A stretch of 38,345 nt of DNA from Bacillota bacterium (lineage in GTDB: Bacteria > Bacillota_E > JAJZYS01 > JAJYTV01), in assembly GCA_021845645.1 (NCBI GenBank), contig JAJZVM010000034.1:1-38345 (forward strand), read 5' to 3'. The position numbers and the translations under genes were made by a program. Below the pieces are notes generated by a model. It was not told the origin of the DNA. It worked only from the letters and a program-made list of their open reading frames with translations, and did no database searches. Shown here one piece after another: positions 1-7,210 of the stretch; the first letter of the stretch is position 1; the number at the start of each line of letters is the position of its first letter.

Positions 1-276
1 GCACTGGCTTTCCGGTGCCTGGCTGGGGGACTCCTGAGCGGGTCCGGATCGCGGCGGCACCGCTGCCAACCCCTCGTCGCACCACATAAGCAGATTACGG
101 TAACATGCCGGCTCCCCGTTCATAGACAGAATCGAGGGGACTGCGTGTCGCGGGCGAGGGCTCTTGACAACCTCGCGGCGCGATTGGGGCGGCACGTGCG
201 ACACGGTGCGCCAAAGGGCTGGGCCGCATCGCGACCGCGAGCCCCTCCACCGGATGTTCTTACGGGAGGTGCAGCC

Positions 277-1110
277 GTGAACCGCCGCTACTTCGATCCC
301 GGACGCGTACCAAGAAGCCCGTATATCCCGACGACCGACGCCTGGCTCCGCGCAGCGCGTCCCCTGCCCGCGCAGGTCGACTTCTCGCAGCTGTGCACCA
401 TCCGCGACCAGGGCCCGGAGGGTGCGTGCACAGGCTTCGGCGAAACCGGCCAGTACCAGGTCGCAAGGGCTGTCGCCGGCCTGCCGCCCAAGGGTCTGCT
501 CTTCTCGCCCCAGTTCCTCTACTTTCTCGAGGGCCAGAGGGAAGGCCATCCGGGCCAGGACACCGGTGCGGTCCCCACCGACGGCCTCGCGATCCTCGAG
601 CACATCGGGGTTGCCCCCGAAAGCCTGGACCCGTACGTCCCCGGCCGGATCGCACCGCCCTCCGCAAGGGCTTTGGCAGCCGCGGCCGGGTACCGCATCA
701 AGTCCTGGTCGGCCGTCTCCCGGGTCGCGCCCGCTTCACCCCGTGCTGCCCTGCTCCCCGTCCTGCGACTCCTCGCCCAAAGGAAGCCCATCAACGTCGC
801 CATCTCGGTGTACCAGTCGTTCGAGAACGCACCCAACGGCGTCATACCGATGCCCGGGCCCGACGAGACCCTGCTCGGCGGCCACGACTTGTACCTCGTG
901 GGCTACAAGGACGACCCCGCGTTCCCAGGGGGCGGCTACGTCAAGGCAGCGAACTCCTGGGGCACAACTTGGGGGCAGGGCGGCTTCGCCTTGATCCCCT
1001 ACGCGTTCGCCAGCGACCCGGACCTGACACTGGGACTCTGGTCCATCGAGCTGCCGCCCGCCGCGCGAACCCGGCGTTCACTTCTCCATCGCGTCTGCGG
1101 GGGTGGTTGA
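277..1110 (+). CDS. Papain-fold (C1 family) cysteine peptidase, cytoplasmic form
   Basis: Probable cysteine peptidase. The catalytic set of the papain family is visible: Gln45 and Cys51 in DQGPEGACTGFG, His203 in GGHDLYLVGY and Asn226 in NSWGTTWGQGGF. The family normally carries a secretion signal and a propeptide; here there is neither, and the mature-like domain starts almost at once. I chose GTG at 277 because GGGAGG lies 6 bases upstream. An in-frame GTG at 145 with GAGGGG upstream would add 44 arginine- and proline-rich residues that look non-homologous, and the frame is open back to base 1. The gene overlaps the DUF1906 gene by 8 bases, so the two are probably co-translated. Substrate is unknown; the neighbours suggest peptidoglycan or a lysis role, which is inference. 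The fold assignment is firm, the start moderate. Confidence 0.8.
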   Translation: MNRRYFDPGRVPRSPYIPTTDAWLRAARPLPAQVDFSQLCTIRDQGPEGACTGFGETGQYQVARAVAGLPPKGLLFSPQFLYFLEGQREGHPGQDTGAVPTDGLAILEHIGVAPESLDPYVPGRIAPPSARALAAAAGYRIKSWSAVSRVAPASPRAALLPVLRLLAQRKPINVAISVYQSFENAPNGVIPMPGPDETLLGGHDLYLVGYKDDPAFPGGGYVKAANSWGTTWGQGGFALIPYAFASDPDLTLGLWSIELPPAARTRRSLLHRVCGGG

Positions 1111-1696
1111 GGTGCTCGGCGTCGGCGTCGGCATCGACTGCGCCCGCCAACTCACGCCCGGCCAGGCGAACGCCCTGGCCGGGGCGGGCTGCGGCTTCGT
1201 CTGCCGCTACGTTTCTGGCATCGCCGGCAGCACGCTCACCCACGCCGAGGCGGTCGCCATCAGCAGCGCCGGCCTCGGCATCGTCTCGGTCTTCGAGACG
1301 ATGGGCACTTACGCAGGCTACTTCACCGCGCCACAGGGCCAGACCGACGCGCGTCGGGCCACGGCCGCGGCCTTCATGGCCGGGCAGCGGGGCGGCCACA
1401 TCTTCGCAGCCGTGGACTACGACGCGAGTGTCGCGGATCTGACCAGGATCGGCCAATACCTCAAGGCCTTCGCCGCGGGCATCGCCCCGGCGTACGCCGC
1501 CGGCGTCTATGGCTCGCGGCTCCTCGAAGGCCTCGGCTACCCGCTATGGCAGACGATGGCCTGGAGCGGCGGCATCGTGAGCGGCAAGGCCCGCATCGTC
1601 CAGGCCTTGGCCAACGTCGCCTATGCGGGGGTATCCCCGGTGGACATCGACGTGGCCATGTCGCCGCTCCATGACCTGGGCTGGCATCTGGGCTAG
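1103..1696 (+). CDS. DUF1906 / Rv2525c-like glycoside hydrolase-like protein
   Basis: A 197-residue single-domain protein of the DUF1906 type, a TIM-barrel glycoside-hydrolase-like fold related to GH25 lysozyme-like enzymes. Supporting segments are the N-terminal GIDCA strand, CRYVSGI, AAVDYDA in the middle and DIDVA near the C-terminus, which together place acidic residues where this fold keeps its active site. There is no signal peptide or transmembrane segment, although many homologues are exported. The GTG start lies inside the end of the preceding peptidase gene (8-base overlap). A holin-like gene follows 42 bases later. The likely role is cleaving or binding a cell-wall glycan; this is inferred from family and context, and activity in the family is poorly characterised. 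Confidence 0.8.
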   Translation: MVEVLGVGVGIDCARQLTPGQANALAGAGCGFVCRYVSGIAGSTLTHAEAVAISSAGLGIVSVFETMGTYAGYFTAPQGQTDARRATAAAFMAGQRGGHIFAAVDYDASVADLTRIGQYLKAFAAGIAPAYAAGVYGSRLLEGLGYPLWQTMAWSGGIVSGKARIVQALANVAYAGVSPVDIDVAMSPLHDLGWHLG

Positions 1697-1738
1697 CGCG
1701 CAGCCACCGGACCCCAACCCCACCAGGAGGGATGAACA

Positions 1739-2065
1739 GTGTTCACATGGCTTGCGCATCTCGACACCGCGCTGCAGGCCGTCGTCCTGGCGCTCCTCGC
1801 CGTCGCCGGCGGCTACGCCATCACCTGGCTGCGCAGCAGCGCCATCTTCAAGAAGGTCGAGAACGCGACGGAAGCCCTCCAGCGCCGTCTCGCGCTGCTC
1901 GTCGGCCAGAAGACGCTGGACGAGGCGGAGGCCCTCCTCGAGAGCACCTTGGCCAGGGAGGTGGCAAGGCTGACCGGTCTGCCGCAGGCGGAAGTGATGG
2001 TCATCGGCAGGGAGATCCTGCAGCAGCTTTTCGCGCCGCCGACATCCCTCGCGTGGCCCAAGTGA
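1739..2065 (+). CDS. Small one-helix membrane protein, holin-like
   Basis: A 108-residue protein with one hydrophobic segment at about residues 10-30 (ALQAVVLALLAVAGGYAITW), then a charged, helix-prone tail rich in Glu, Arg and Leu. This layout matches small phage holins such as the LLH superfamily (N-terminal membrane helix, cytoplasmic amphipathic helix), but I see no diagnostic motif. The GTG start is set by AGGAGGG 8 bases upstream. An ATG at 1732 in another frame gives only an arginine-rich shadow. It is the third gene of a short unit behind a peptidase and a glycoside-hydrolase-like gene, neither of which has a signal peptide, so a membrane-permeabilising role is plausible. No other phage gene is present. 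Confidence 0.6.
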   Translation: MFTWLAHLDTALQAVVLALLAVAGGYAITWLRSSAIFKKVENATEALQRRLALLVGQKTLDEAEALLESTLAREVARLTGLPQAEVMVIGREILQQLFAPPTSLAWPK

Positions 2066-2084
2066 GGCCAGAGCGCCCCAGCCA

Positions 2085-2111
2085 GCCGCTGCGCGACATC
2101 CGCGCAGCGGC
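2085..2111. terminator. Perfect GC hairpin between convergent genes
   Basis: An 11-bp perfect stem (GCCGCTGCGCG, loop ACATC, CGCGCAGCGGC) sits between the stop of the holin-like gene and the stop of efp, which face each other. It has no U-tract on either side. It probably ends or stabilises both transcripts. Confidence 0.55.
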
Positions 2112-2114
2112 GCT

Positions 2115-2672
2115 TCATGCCCGGGAGAGGTACTCCCCGGACCGTGTGTCGACGATCAGCGTGTCGCCGTTCTCGATGAAGAGGGGAACGCGCACCACGT
2201 AGCCGGTCTCCAGCTTGGCGGGCTTCGTCCCGCCTGTCGCGGTGTCGCCGCGCAGGCCCGGGTCCGTCTCGACAACCTTGAGCTCCACCGAGTTTGGCAC
2301 GTCGACGCCGATCGTGATCCCCTGGAACTGCAGCAGCGCGATGGTCATGTTTTCCTTGAGGAAGTGGAGCGCGTCGCCGAGTTCTGCCGCCGTCAGGGAG
2401 ACCTGCTCGAACGTCTCGGTGTCCATGAAGCTGTACTCGTCGCCGCTCGCGTAGAGGTACTGCATCTCGCGGCGTTCGACATGCGCGCGCGGCAGCTTCT
2501 CGCCCGCGTTGAAGGTGCGCTCGACGACGGCTCCGGTCTTGACGTTCCGGAGCTTCGTACGCACAAACGCCGAGCCCTTGCCTGGCTTGACGTGCTGGAA
2601 CTCGATCACCGAAAACACCTGGCCGTCCAGTTCGATCGTAACCCCGTTGCGGAAGTCGTTCGAAGAGATCAC
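2115..2672 (-). CDS. efp: Translation elongation factor P
   Basis: EF-P binds stalled ribosomes and promotes peptide-bond formation at polyproline stretches. The start is GTG at 2672, preceded by GGGGGA, giving 185 residues ([10 protein letters not shown]...), the usual family length. A further ATG six codons upstream is unlikely. With this start the conserved loop is KPGKGSAF with Lys at position 32, the residue post-translationally modified in other bacteria. The KPGKG tip corresponds to the lysine-type EF-P (as in Bacillus) rather than the arginine type. The KOW-like N-domain and two OB domains run through the whole length, ending in the typical [10 protein letters not shown]. It is the last gene of the unit thioredoxin-like, aroQ, peptidase, efp. 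Confidence 0.97.
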   Translation of the reverse strand: MISSNDFRNGVTIELDGQVFSVIEFQHVKPGKGSAFVRTKLRNVKTGAVVERTFNAGEKLPRAHVERREMQYLYASGDEYSFMDTETFEQVSLTAAELGDALHFLKENMTIALLQFQGITIGVDVPNSVELKVVETDPGLRGDTATGGTKPAKLETGYVVRVPLFIENGDTLIVDTRSGEYLSRA

Positions 2673-2717
2673 ATCTTGTCCCCCGTCCATGGATGATTCG
2701 GTCCTGGAACTCTCACA

Positions 2718-3782
2718 TCAGAGCATGCGCAACGACTTGGGCGATGGCGTGAGCACCTCCGCACCGTCCGCCGTGACCAGCACCGTGTCCTCGATACGCA
2801 CACCCCCGAGCCCTGGCAGGTAGATGCCCGGCTCGACGGTCAGGACCATGCCGACGGCAAGCGTGTCGTCGCTGCGCGTCGAGACTTGCGGCCACTCGTG
2901 GATCTCGAGCCCCACCCCATGGCCGGTGCCGTGGCCGAAGCGCTCGCCGTAGCCGGCCGCCGCGATCACCTCGCGGGCGGCCCTGTCCACGTCCCTGGCC
3001 AAAACGCCGGGCCTTGCGGCCGCGATGCCGGCCGCCTGCGCCTGGCGGACCACCTCGTAGATCTGTCTCAGCTCCGCAGCCGGCGTACCGAGCCCGACCG
3101 TGCGCGTGATGTCCGAATGATAGCCGAGGTAACGGCAACCGACATCGAGCGTCACCATGTCCCCCGCCTGCAGCACGCGTGCGCTGGCGCCGGCGTGCGG
3201 CAAGGAGCCGCGCGGGCCCGACGCGACGATGAACGGGAAGGCCGCGCCTTCGGCACCCATCTCGCGCATGCGGCCCTCGAGCCAGACCGCCGCGTCCTGT
3301 TCGGTCATACCTGGACGCAGCCGGTCGATCAGCTCCTCGAGGGCGTCCGCCGCAATGGCGCAGGCGCGCCGCAGCCTGGCGATCTCTTCCCGGTCCTTGA
3401 CCATGCGCAAACTCAGAACGATGCCCTGCGTGGGCACAAGCTGCGTCCCCTGCGCCTGCAGCCGCTGGTAGAGTCCGTAGCTGACGCTCTCGGCGTCGAA
3501 GCCCCAGCGCTCGCCGCCCATCTGCCGCATGGCCGCCGCCACGTCCTGGACCAGCGGCTGGCCGTGTTGCGCGGTCCTGGCCCCGCGCACCTCGGCCTGC
3601 GCCGTCTCGATGTAGCGGCTGTCGGTGAGCAGCAGGGCATCCGCCTGCCCCACGACCAGGGCCCCCGCGTCGCCGCTGAAGCCGACGAGGTAGCGGAAAT
3701 CCTGCTCGCGGAAGCCCAGAAACCCGTCGAGACCGTCCTGTGTCAGCCGCTCCCGCAAGGCCCCAAGCCGCTGTTCGCTCAT
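2718..3782 (-). CDS. M24 family Xaa-Pro aminopeptidase/dipeptidase
   Basis: A cytoplasmic metallopeptidase that removes residues next to proline (aminopeptidase P or prolidase type), 354 residues. It has a creatinase-like N-domain (about 1-130) and a pita-bread catalytic domain. The five metal ligands are visible: Asp213 (TLDVG), Asp224 (HSDITRT), His288 (HGTGHGVG), Glu317 (EPGIYL) and Glu331 (RIEDTVL). The ATG start forms an ATGA overlap with the aroQ stop, indicating translational coupling. The order aroQ, peptidase, efp matches Bacillus subtilis (yqhS-yqhT-efp) and is also seen in actinobacteria; it pairs a proline-peptide hydrolase with the factor that helps translate proline runs. Aminopeptidase and dipeptidase forms cannot be told apart here. 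Confidence 0.93.
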   Translation of the reverse strand: MSEQRLGALRERLTQDGLDGFLGFREQDFRYLVGFSGDAGALVVGQADALLLTDSRYIETAQAEVRGARTAQHGQPLVQDVAAAMRQMGGERWGFDAESVSYGLYQRLQAQGTQLVPTQGIVLSLRMVKDREEIARLRRACAIAADALEELIDRLRPGMTEQDAAVWLEGRMREMGAEGAAFPFIVASGPRGSLPHAGASARVLQAGDMVTLDVGCRYLGYHSDITRTVGLGTPAAELRQIYEVVRQAQAAGIAAARPGVLARDVDRAAREVIAAAGYGERFGHGTGHGVGLEIHEWPQVSTRSDDTLAVGMVLTVEPGIYLPGLGGVRIEDTVLVTADGAEVLTPSPKSLRML

Positions 3783-4231
3783 GTCGTACGCTTGCCTGCG
3801 CCGCGAACGCCCCTGGCGAAGGCCTCCAGCGCGAGTTCGTAGGAAAGCGCGCCGAACCCCGCGATACGCCCGACGCAGACCGGAGCGATCACCGACACGT
3901 GGCGGAACTCCTCGCGGCTCTCCGGCAGGCTGAGATGCACCTCGACGACCGGCAGGTCGATCGAGGCGATCGCGTCGCGCAATGCATAGCCGTAGTGGGT
4001 GTAGGCGCCGGCGTTCAGAATGACTCCGTCCGCCTCATGCCGGGCGGCGTGCAGGATGTCGACCATGGCGCCCTCGCTGTTCTGCTGCCGGCATGTCAGC
4101 TCGATGCCGAGGCCAGCCGCCCGCTCGTGCAGGCGCTGCTCGATCTCCGGCCATGTCTCGCGTCCGTAGTGCCTCGGCTCGCGCTCGCCGAGCAGGTTGA
4201 GGTTTGGTCCATTCAGGAGCAGAAGCCGCAC
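3779..4231 (-). CDS. aroQ: 3-dehydroquinate dehydratase, type II
   Basis: Shikimate pathway enzyme converting 3-dehydroquinate to 3-dehydroshikimate, 150 residues, typical of the dodecameric type II family. Seen in the sequence: the N-terminal NGPNLNLLG signature, the catalytic Tyr in HYG, the NSEGAMVD segment, the NAGAYTHYG loop, and the catalytic His in EVHLS followed by REEFRH. The start is GTG at 4231 with GGGAGG 8 bases upstream; the longer open frame upstream in the same phase is a shadow of the thioredoxin gene. It overlaps the peptidase start by 4 bases. No other shikimate gene is in the window. Confidence 0.95.
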   Translation of the reverse strand: MRLLLLNGPNLNLLGEREPRHYGRETWPEIEQRLHERAAGLGIELTCRQQNSEGAMVDILHAARHEADGVILNAGAYTHYGYALRDAIASIDLPVVEVHLSLPESREEFRHVSVIAPVCVGRIAGFGALSYELALEAFARGVRGAGKRTT

Positions 4232-4272
4232 GCCATCAGCCTCCCGCCGGATTGTAGCACAGGCCGGAAATC

Positions 4273-4932
4273 CTACTTCCTGGCCGCCTGCTGGTAGGCC
4301 TGCCAAAGCTGGGCCTCGGTCTGCCAGCCCTCGAGGCCCACGACCGCCTTGCCCTTGGCATCGTAGAAGAGGAAGGATGGATATCCCTGCAGGTTGACCG
4401 CCTGGGCGTAGGTGAGCCCAGGGTCGTAGTACAGCGCGAACGGCAGATGGAACGTGGCCTTGTATTTCGCCAGGGCCTGCAGGCTCATCGCCTCCTCCTG
4501 GCCGGAAGGCGGCTGGAGATGGCTGCCCTCGATACCCTGCTCGGGGTGGCCGAGAGGTCCAGGCACAGCCTGTCCCAACTGGTTCGACGAGTCCACGGCA
4601 AAGATCCGTCCGCCCGCCTTCACCACCTTGCCCGCGAATGCGGGCATCACCCATCTCGAGTCGTAAGCGCAGTAGGGGCACCAGACGGCGAAAAACTCCA
4701 CCACGGTCACGCGCTTGCCGGAAAGCGGCACCTGTGTGCGCCGCCCCTGCATCGTCACGAGCCCCACGCTGACCGGCGCAACCTTGCTCTTCGTCTGGAC
4801 CGGGTTGCTCGACGAACCGCCGAGCGCGACACCCCAGACGACCGCGAGCACGACCAGGACCACTGCCGCCACGGCCACGACGGCGGTCGTGGAGAAGCGG
4901 ATGCCCTTCTTCGAGGAACGGGGCGGTGCCAA
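4273..4932 (-). CDS. Membrane-anchored thioredoxin-like protein
   Basis: An extracytoplasmic thiol-disulfide protein of the thioredoxin/TlpA type, 219 residues. A basic N-terminus (SSKKGIR) is followed by one membrane helix at about residues 15-37, then a thioredoxin fold on the outside. The active site is WCPYC, and the cis-proline loop is GYPSF. Between them is an insertion of about 60 residues rich in Gly, Pro and Gln, longer than in classical TlpA. The start is probably TTG at 4932, 7 bases from AAGGAGG; the GTG at 4938 is in frame but only 1 base from that site. It lies 41 bases upstream of aroQ and is the first gene of that unit. Partner proteins (DsbD/CcdA, cytochrome c maturation) are not in the window. 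Confidence 0.85.
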   Translation of the reverse strand: MAPPRSSKKGIRFSTTAVVAVAAVVLVVLAVVWGVALGGSSSNPVQTKSKVAPVSVGLVTMQGRRTQVPLSGKRVTVVEFFAVWCPYCAYDSRWVMPAFAGKVVKAGGRIFAVDSSNQLGQAVPGPLGHPEQGIEGSHLQPPSGQEEAMSLQALAKYKATFHLPFALYYDPGLTYAQAVNLQGYPSFLFYDAKGKAVVGLEGWQTEAQLWQAYQQAARK

Positions 4933-5023
4933 GGTCACTCCTCCTTGTGCTGGGCGTCACCCGGCGCGGCGGGCGGCCCCGGGGCCGGTTCCTGCCCCGG
5001 TTGCCCGGCAAGCAAAGCCCACA

Positions 5024-5032
5024 TGATACAAT
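5024..5032 (+). promoter_or_regulatory. Extended -10 promoter of the pentose phosphate operon
   Basis: TGATACAAT fits an extended -10 (TG, one base, TACAAT) in an otherwise GC-rich gap, and would start transcription near 5039, giving a leader of roughly 80 bases before tkt. The -35 is weak (TTGCCC at 5001, 20 bases away). The reverse strand of the same AT-rich patch reads TATCAT (5028 to 5023) and could serve as the -10 of the divergent thioredoxin-aroQ-efp unit. Confidence 0.5.
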
Positions 5033-5122
5033 TTACTATGGATGCGGGTTGGTTCCTCTGATCCCGCGCCATGGGCCGCGGCCACCATGCCGCGCCGAAT
5101 GCAGAGAAGGGCGGTCTAAGAC

Positions 5123-7210
5123 TTGCAGCAATTCCACAGAGCCGCCGCGGACTCCCCGCGGCAGGCGGCTGGATCCAGTAGCGGCCTCTCCGCCGCCCAA
5201 GGCGGGGCGACCGGCTTCGGCGCCGAGGACGCACGTATCGTCAACGTCCTGCGCGGCCTCGCCATAGATGAGGTGGAGCAGGCGCGCTCCGGTCATCCCG
5301 GACTGCCGCTTGGCGTCGCGCCGATGGCGTACGTCCTGTTCTCGCGCCATCTGCACTTCGCGCCGACGCGGCCCGACTGGCCCGACCGCGATCGCTTCGT
5401 CCTGTCCGCTGGCCACGGTTCGGCACTAGTTTACGCGCTCCTGCACGTCTTCGGCTACGACCTGCCGCTGGACGAGCTCGGGCGCTTCCGCCAGTGGGGC
5501 AGCCGCACGCCGGGTCACCCCGAGCGCGGCGTCACACCAGGCATCGAAGTCACCACGGGGCCCTTGGGCCAGGGCATCGCCAACGCCGTCGGCATGTCGC
5601 TCGCGACGGCCCACCTCGCCAGCCGCTTCAACCAACCGGACAACAAGGTGGTCGACCACCGCACCTACGCGATCTGCTCGGACGGCGACCTGATGGAGGG
5701 CATCTCCCACGAGGCCGCGTCGTTCGCCGGGCACCTGCGTCTGCCAGGGCTGATCCTGCTCTACGACGACAACCGCATCTCGATCGAGGGATCGACCGAC
5801 CTCGCCTTCACCGACGACACCACCGCCCGCTTCCGCTCCTACGGCTGGGAGGTGCTGCAGGTCGAGGACGGCAACGATCTCGCGGCGATCGACGCCGCCG
5901 TCTGCCTGGCCGAGACGATGGACCGCCCGGTGATGATCCGCGTGCACACGCACATCGGCTACGGCTCGCCCAAGGCCGACACGGCGGCGGTCCACGGAGC
6001 CGCCCTCGGGCCCGAGGCCCTCGCGGCGACCCATCGCTTCCTCGGCCTGCCGGAGGGAGAGAGGTTTTGGCTCCCGGATGACGTGAAGACCCTGGCGGAG
6101 ACCTACCGCCAGCGCGGTGAGGCGCTGGTCGCCAGCTGGCAGGAGCGCGTCGCTGCGCTCAGCCGGCGCGACGCCGGTCTGCACAGCGAATTCCAGCGTG
6201 TGCTCGCGGGCGACACGCCTGAAAACCTGCTGCAGGCTGTCCCCCCGTTCCCGCCGGAGGGCGGGATGGCGACGCGCGCAGCGTCCGGCAAGGTGCTGCA
6301 GCCCCTGGCCGTGCGCCTGCCCGAACTCCTGGGAGGCTCGGCGGATCTCGCCCCCTCCAACGACACGGCCCTGCTCGGCATGGGCGACATCGCAACCGGC
6401 AGCTTCTCGGGACGCAACATCCACTACGGCGTGCGCGAACACGCGATGGCGGCGGTCATGAACGGAATGGCCGCCCACGGCGGCATCCGGCCGTACGGCG
6501 GCACGTTCCTCATCTTCTCCGACTACATGCGGCCGTCCATGCGGCTTGCGGCGCTTATGCGCCTGCCCGTCACCTACGTGCTGACCCACGACTCGATCGG
6601 CCTGGGCGAGGACGGCCCGACGCACCAGCCGATCGAGCACCTCGCGGCGCTCGAGCTGATCCCCAACCTCTACGTGGTCCGCCCCGCCGACGCGAACGAG
6701 ACGCGCCTCGCCTGGGCCTTCGCCGCGTCGTCCAAGGACCACCCCACGGCGCTCGCCCTCAGCAGGCAGAAGCTGCCGACGCTCGCCTGGGTGCCGGAGG
6801 ACGCCATCGAGCAGGGCGCATACATTCTCCGCGAGGCCGAAGAGAGCCCGGCTGCCGTGCTCGTGGCTTCGGGCAGCGAAGTCGAAATCACTCTGGCTGC
6901 GCAGGACCTGCTCCAGGCGGACGGCATCCCCGTTCGGGTGGTCAGCGCTCCTTGCCTGAAGAATTTCTCAAGAAGGTCCCGCGCGGAGCGTGAGGCGGTG
7001 CTTCCGCCCGCGCTGCCGCAAGTGGTGGTCGTGGCGGCTCAGCCGGGGCAGTTCCTGCCCTTCCTCGGCCCCAGGCGGGATTTCGTCGCTCTGTACGACT
7101 TCGGCGCCTCGGCCCCGGGCGAGGTGCTCTACCGCGAGTTCGGGCTCACGCCGCAGGCGGCCCGCAGCGCCGTGCTCCGTCTAGTAGGAAAGGAGGACCG
7201 TCATGCCTGA
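5123..7210 (+). CDS. tkt: Transketolase
   Basis: Thiamine-diphosphate enzyme of the non-oxidative pentose phosphate pathway, transferring two-carbon units between sugar phosphates; 695 residues. Seen: the substrate and cofactor histidines in SGHPGLP and GHGSAL, the GPLGQG motif, the ThDP/Mg motif from SDGDLMEG to YDDNRISIEG, the catalytic glutamate in VREHAM and the GEDGPTHQP loop. The start is TTG: an in-frame TAA two codons upstream forbids extension, and no other usable start precedes the conserved region. This leaves an unusual Ser/Gly/Ala-rich N-terminal extension of about 30 residues, and the ribosome binding site is poor. First gene of a six-gene unit, overlapping the next gene by 8 bases. 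Confidence 0.96.
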   Translation: MQQFHRAAADSPRQAAGSSSGLSAAQGGATGFGAEDARIVNVLRGLAIDEVEQARSGHPGLPLGVAPMAYVLFSRHLHFAPTRPDWPDRDRFVLSAGHGSALVYALLHVFGYDLPLDELGRFRQWGSRTPGHPERGVTPGIEVTTGPLGQGIANAVGMSLATAHLASRFNQPDNKVVDHRTYAICSDGDLMEGISHEAASFAGHLRLPGLILLYDDNRISIEGSTDLAFTDDTTARFRSYGWEVLQVEDGNDLAAIDAAVCLAETMDRPVMIRVHTHIGYGSPKADTAAVHGAALGPEALAATHRFLGLPEGERFWLPDDVKTLAETYRQRGEALVASWQERVAALSRRDAGLHSEFQRVLAGDTPENLLQAVPPFPPEGGMATRAASGKVLQPLAVRLPELLGGSADLAPSNDTALLGMGDIATGSFSGRNIHYGVREHAMAAVMNGMAAHGGIRPYGGTFLIFSDYMRPSMRLAALMRLPVTYVLTHDSIGLGEDGPTHQPIEHLAALELIPNLYVVRPADANETRLAWAFAASSKDHPTALALSRQKLPTLAWVPEDAIEQGAYILREAEESPAAVLVASGSEVEITLAAQDLLQADGIPVRVVSAPCLKNFSRRSRAEREAVLPPALPQVVVVAAQPGQFLPFLGPRRDFVALYDFGASAPGEVLYREFGLTPQAARSAVLRLVGKEDRHA

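Noticed and set aside
1..144. Coding sequence or promoter upstream of the papain-like gene
   Set aside because: The frame is open, but the translation looks random. TAACAT at 101-106 resembles a -10 but has no matching -35. I see nothing I can support.
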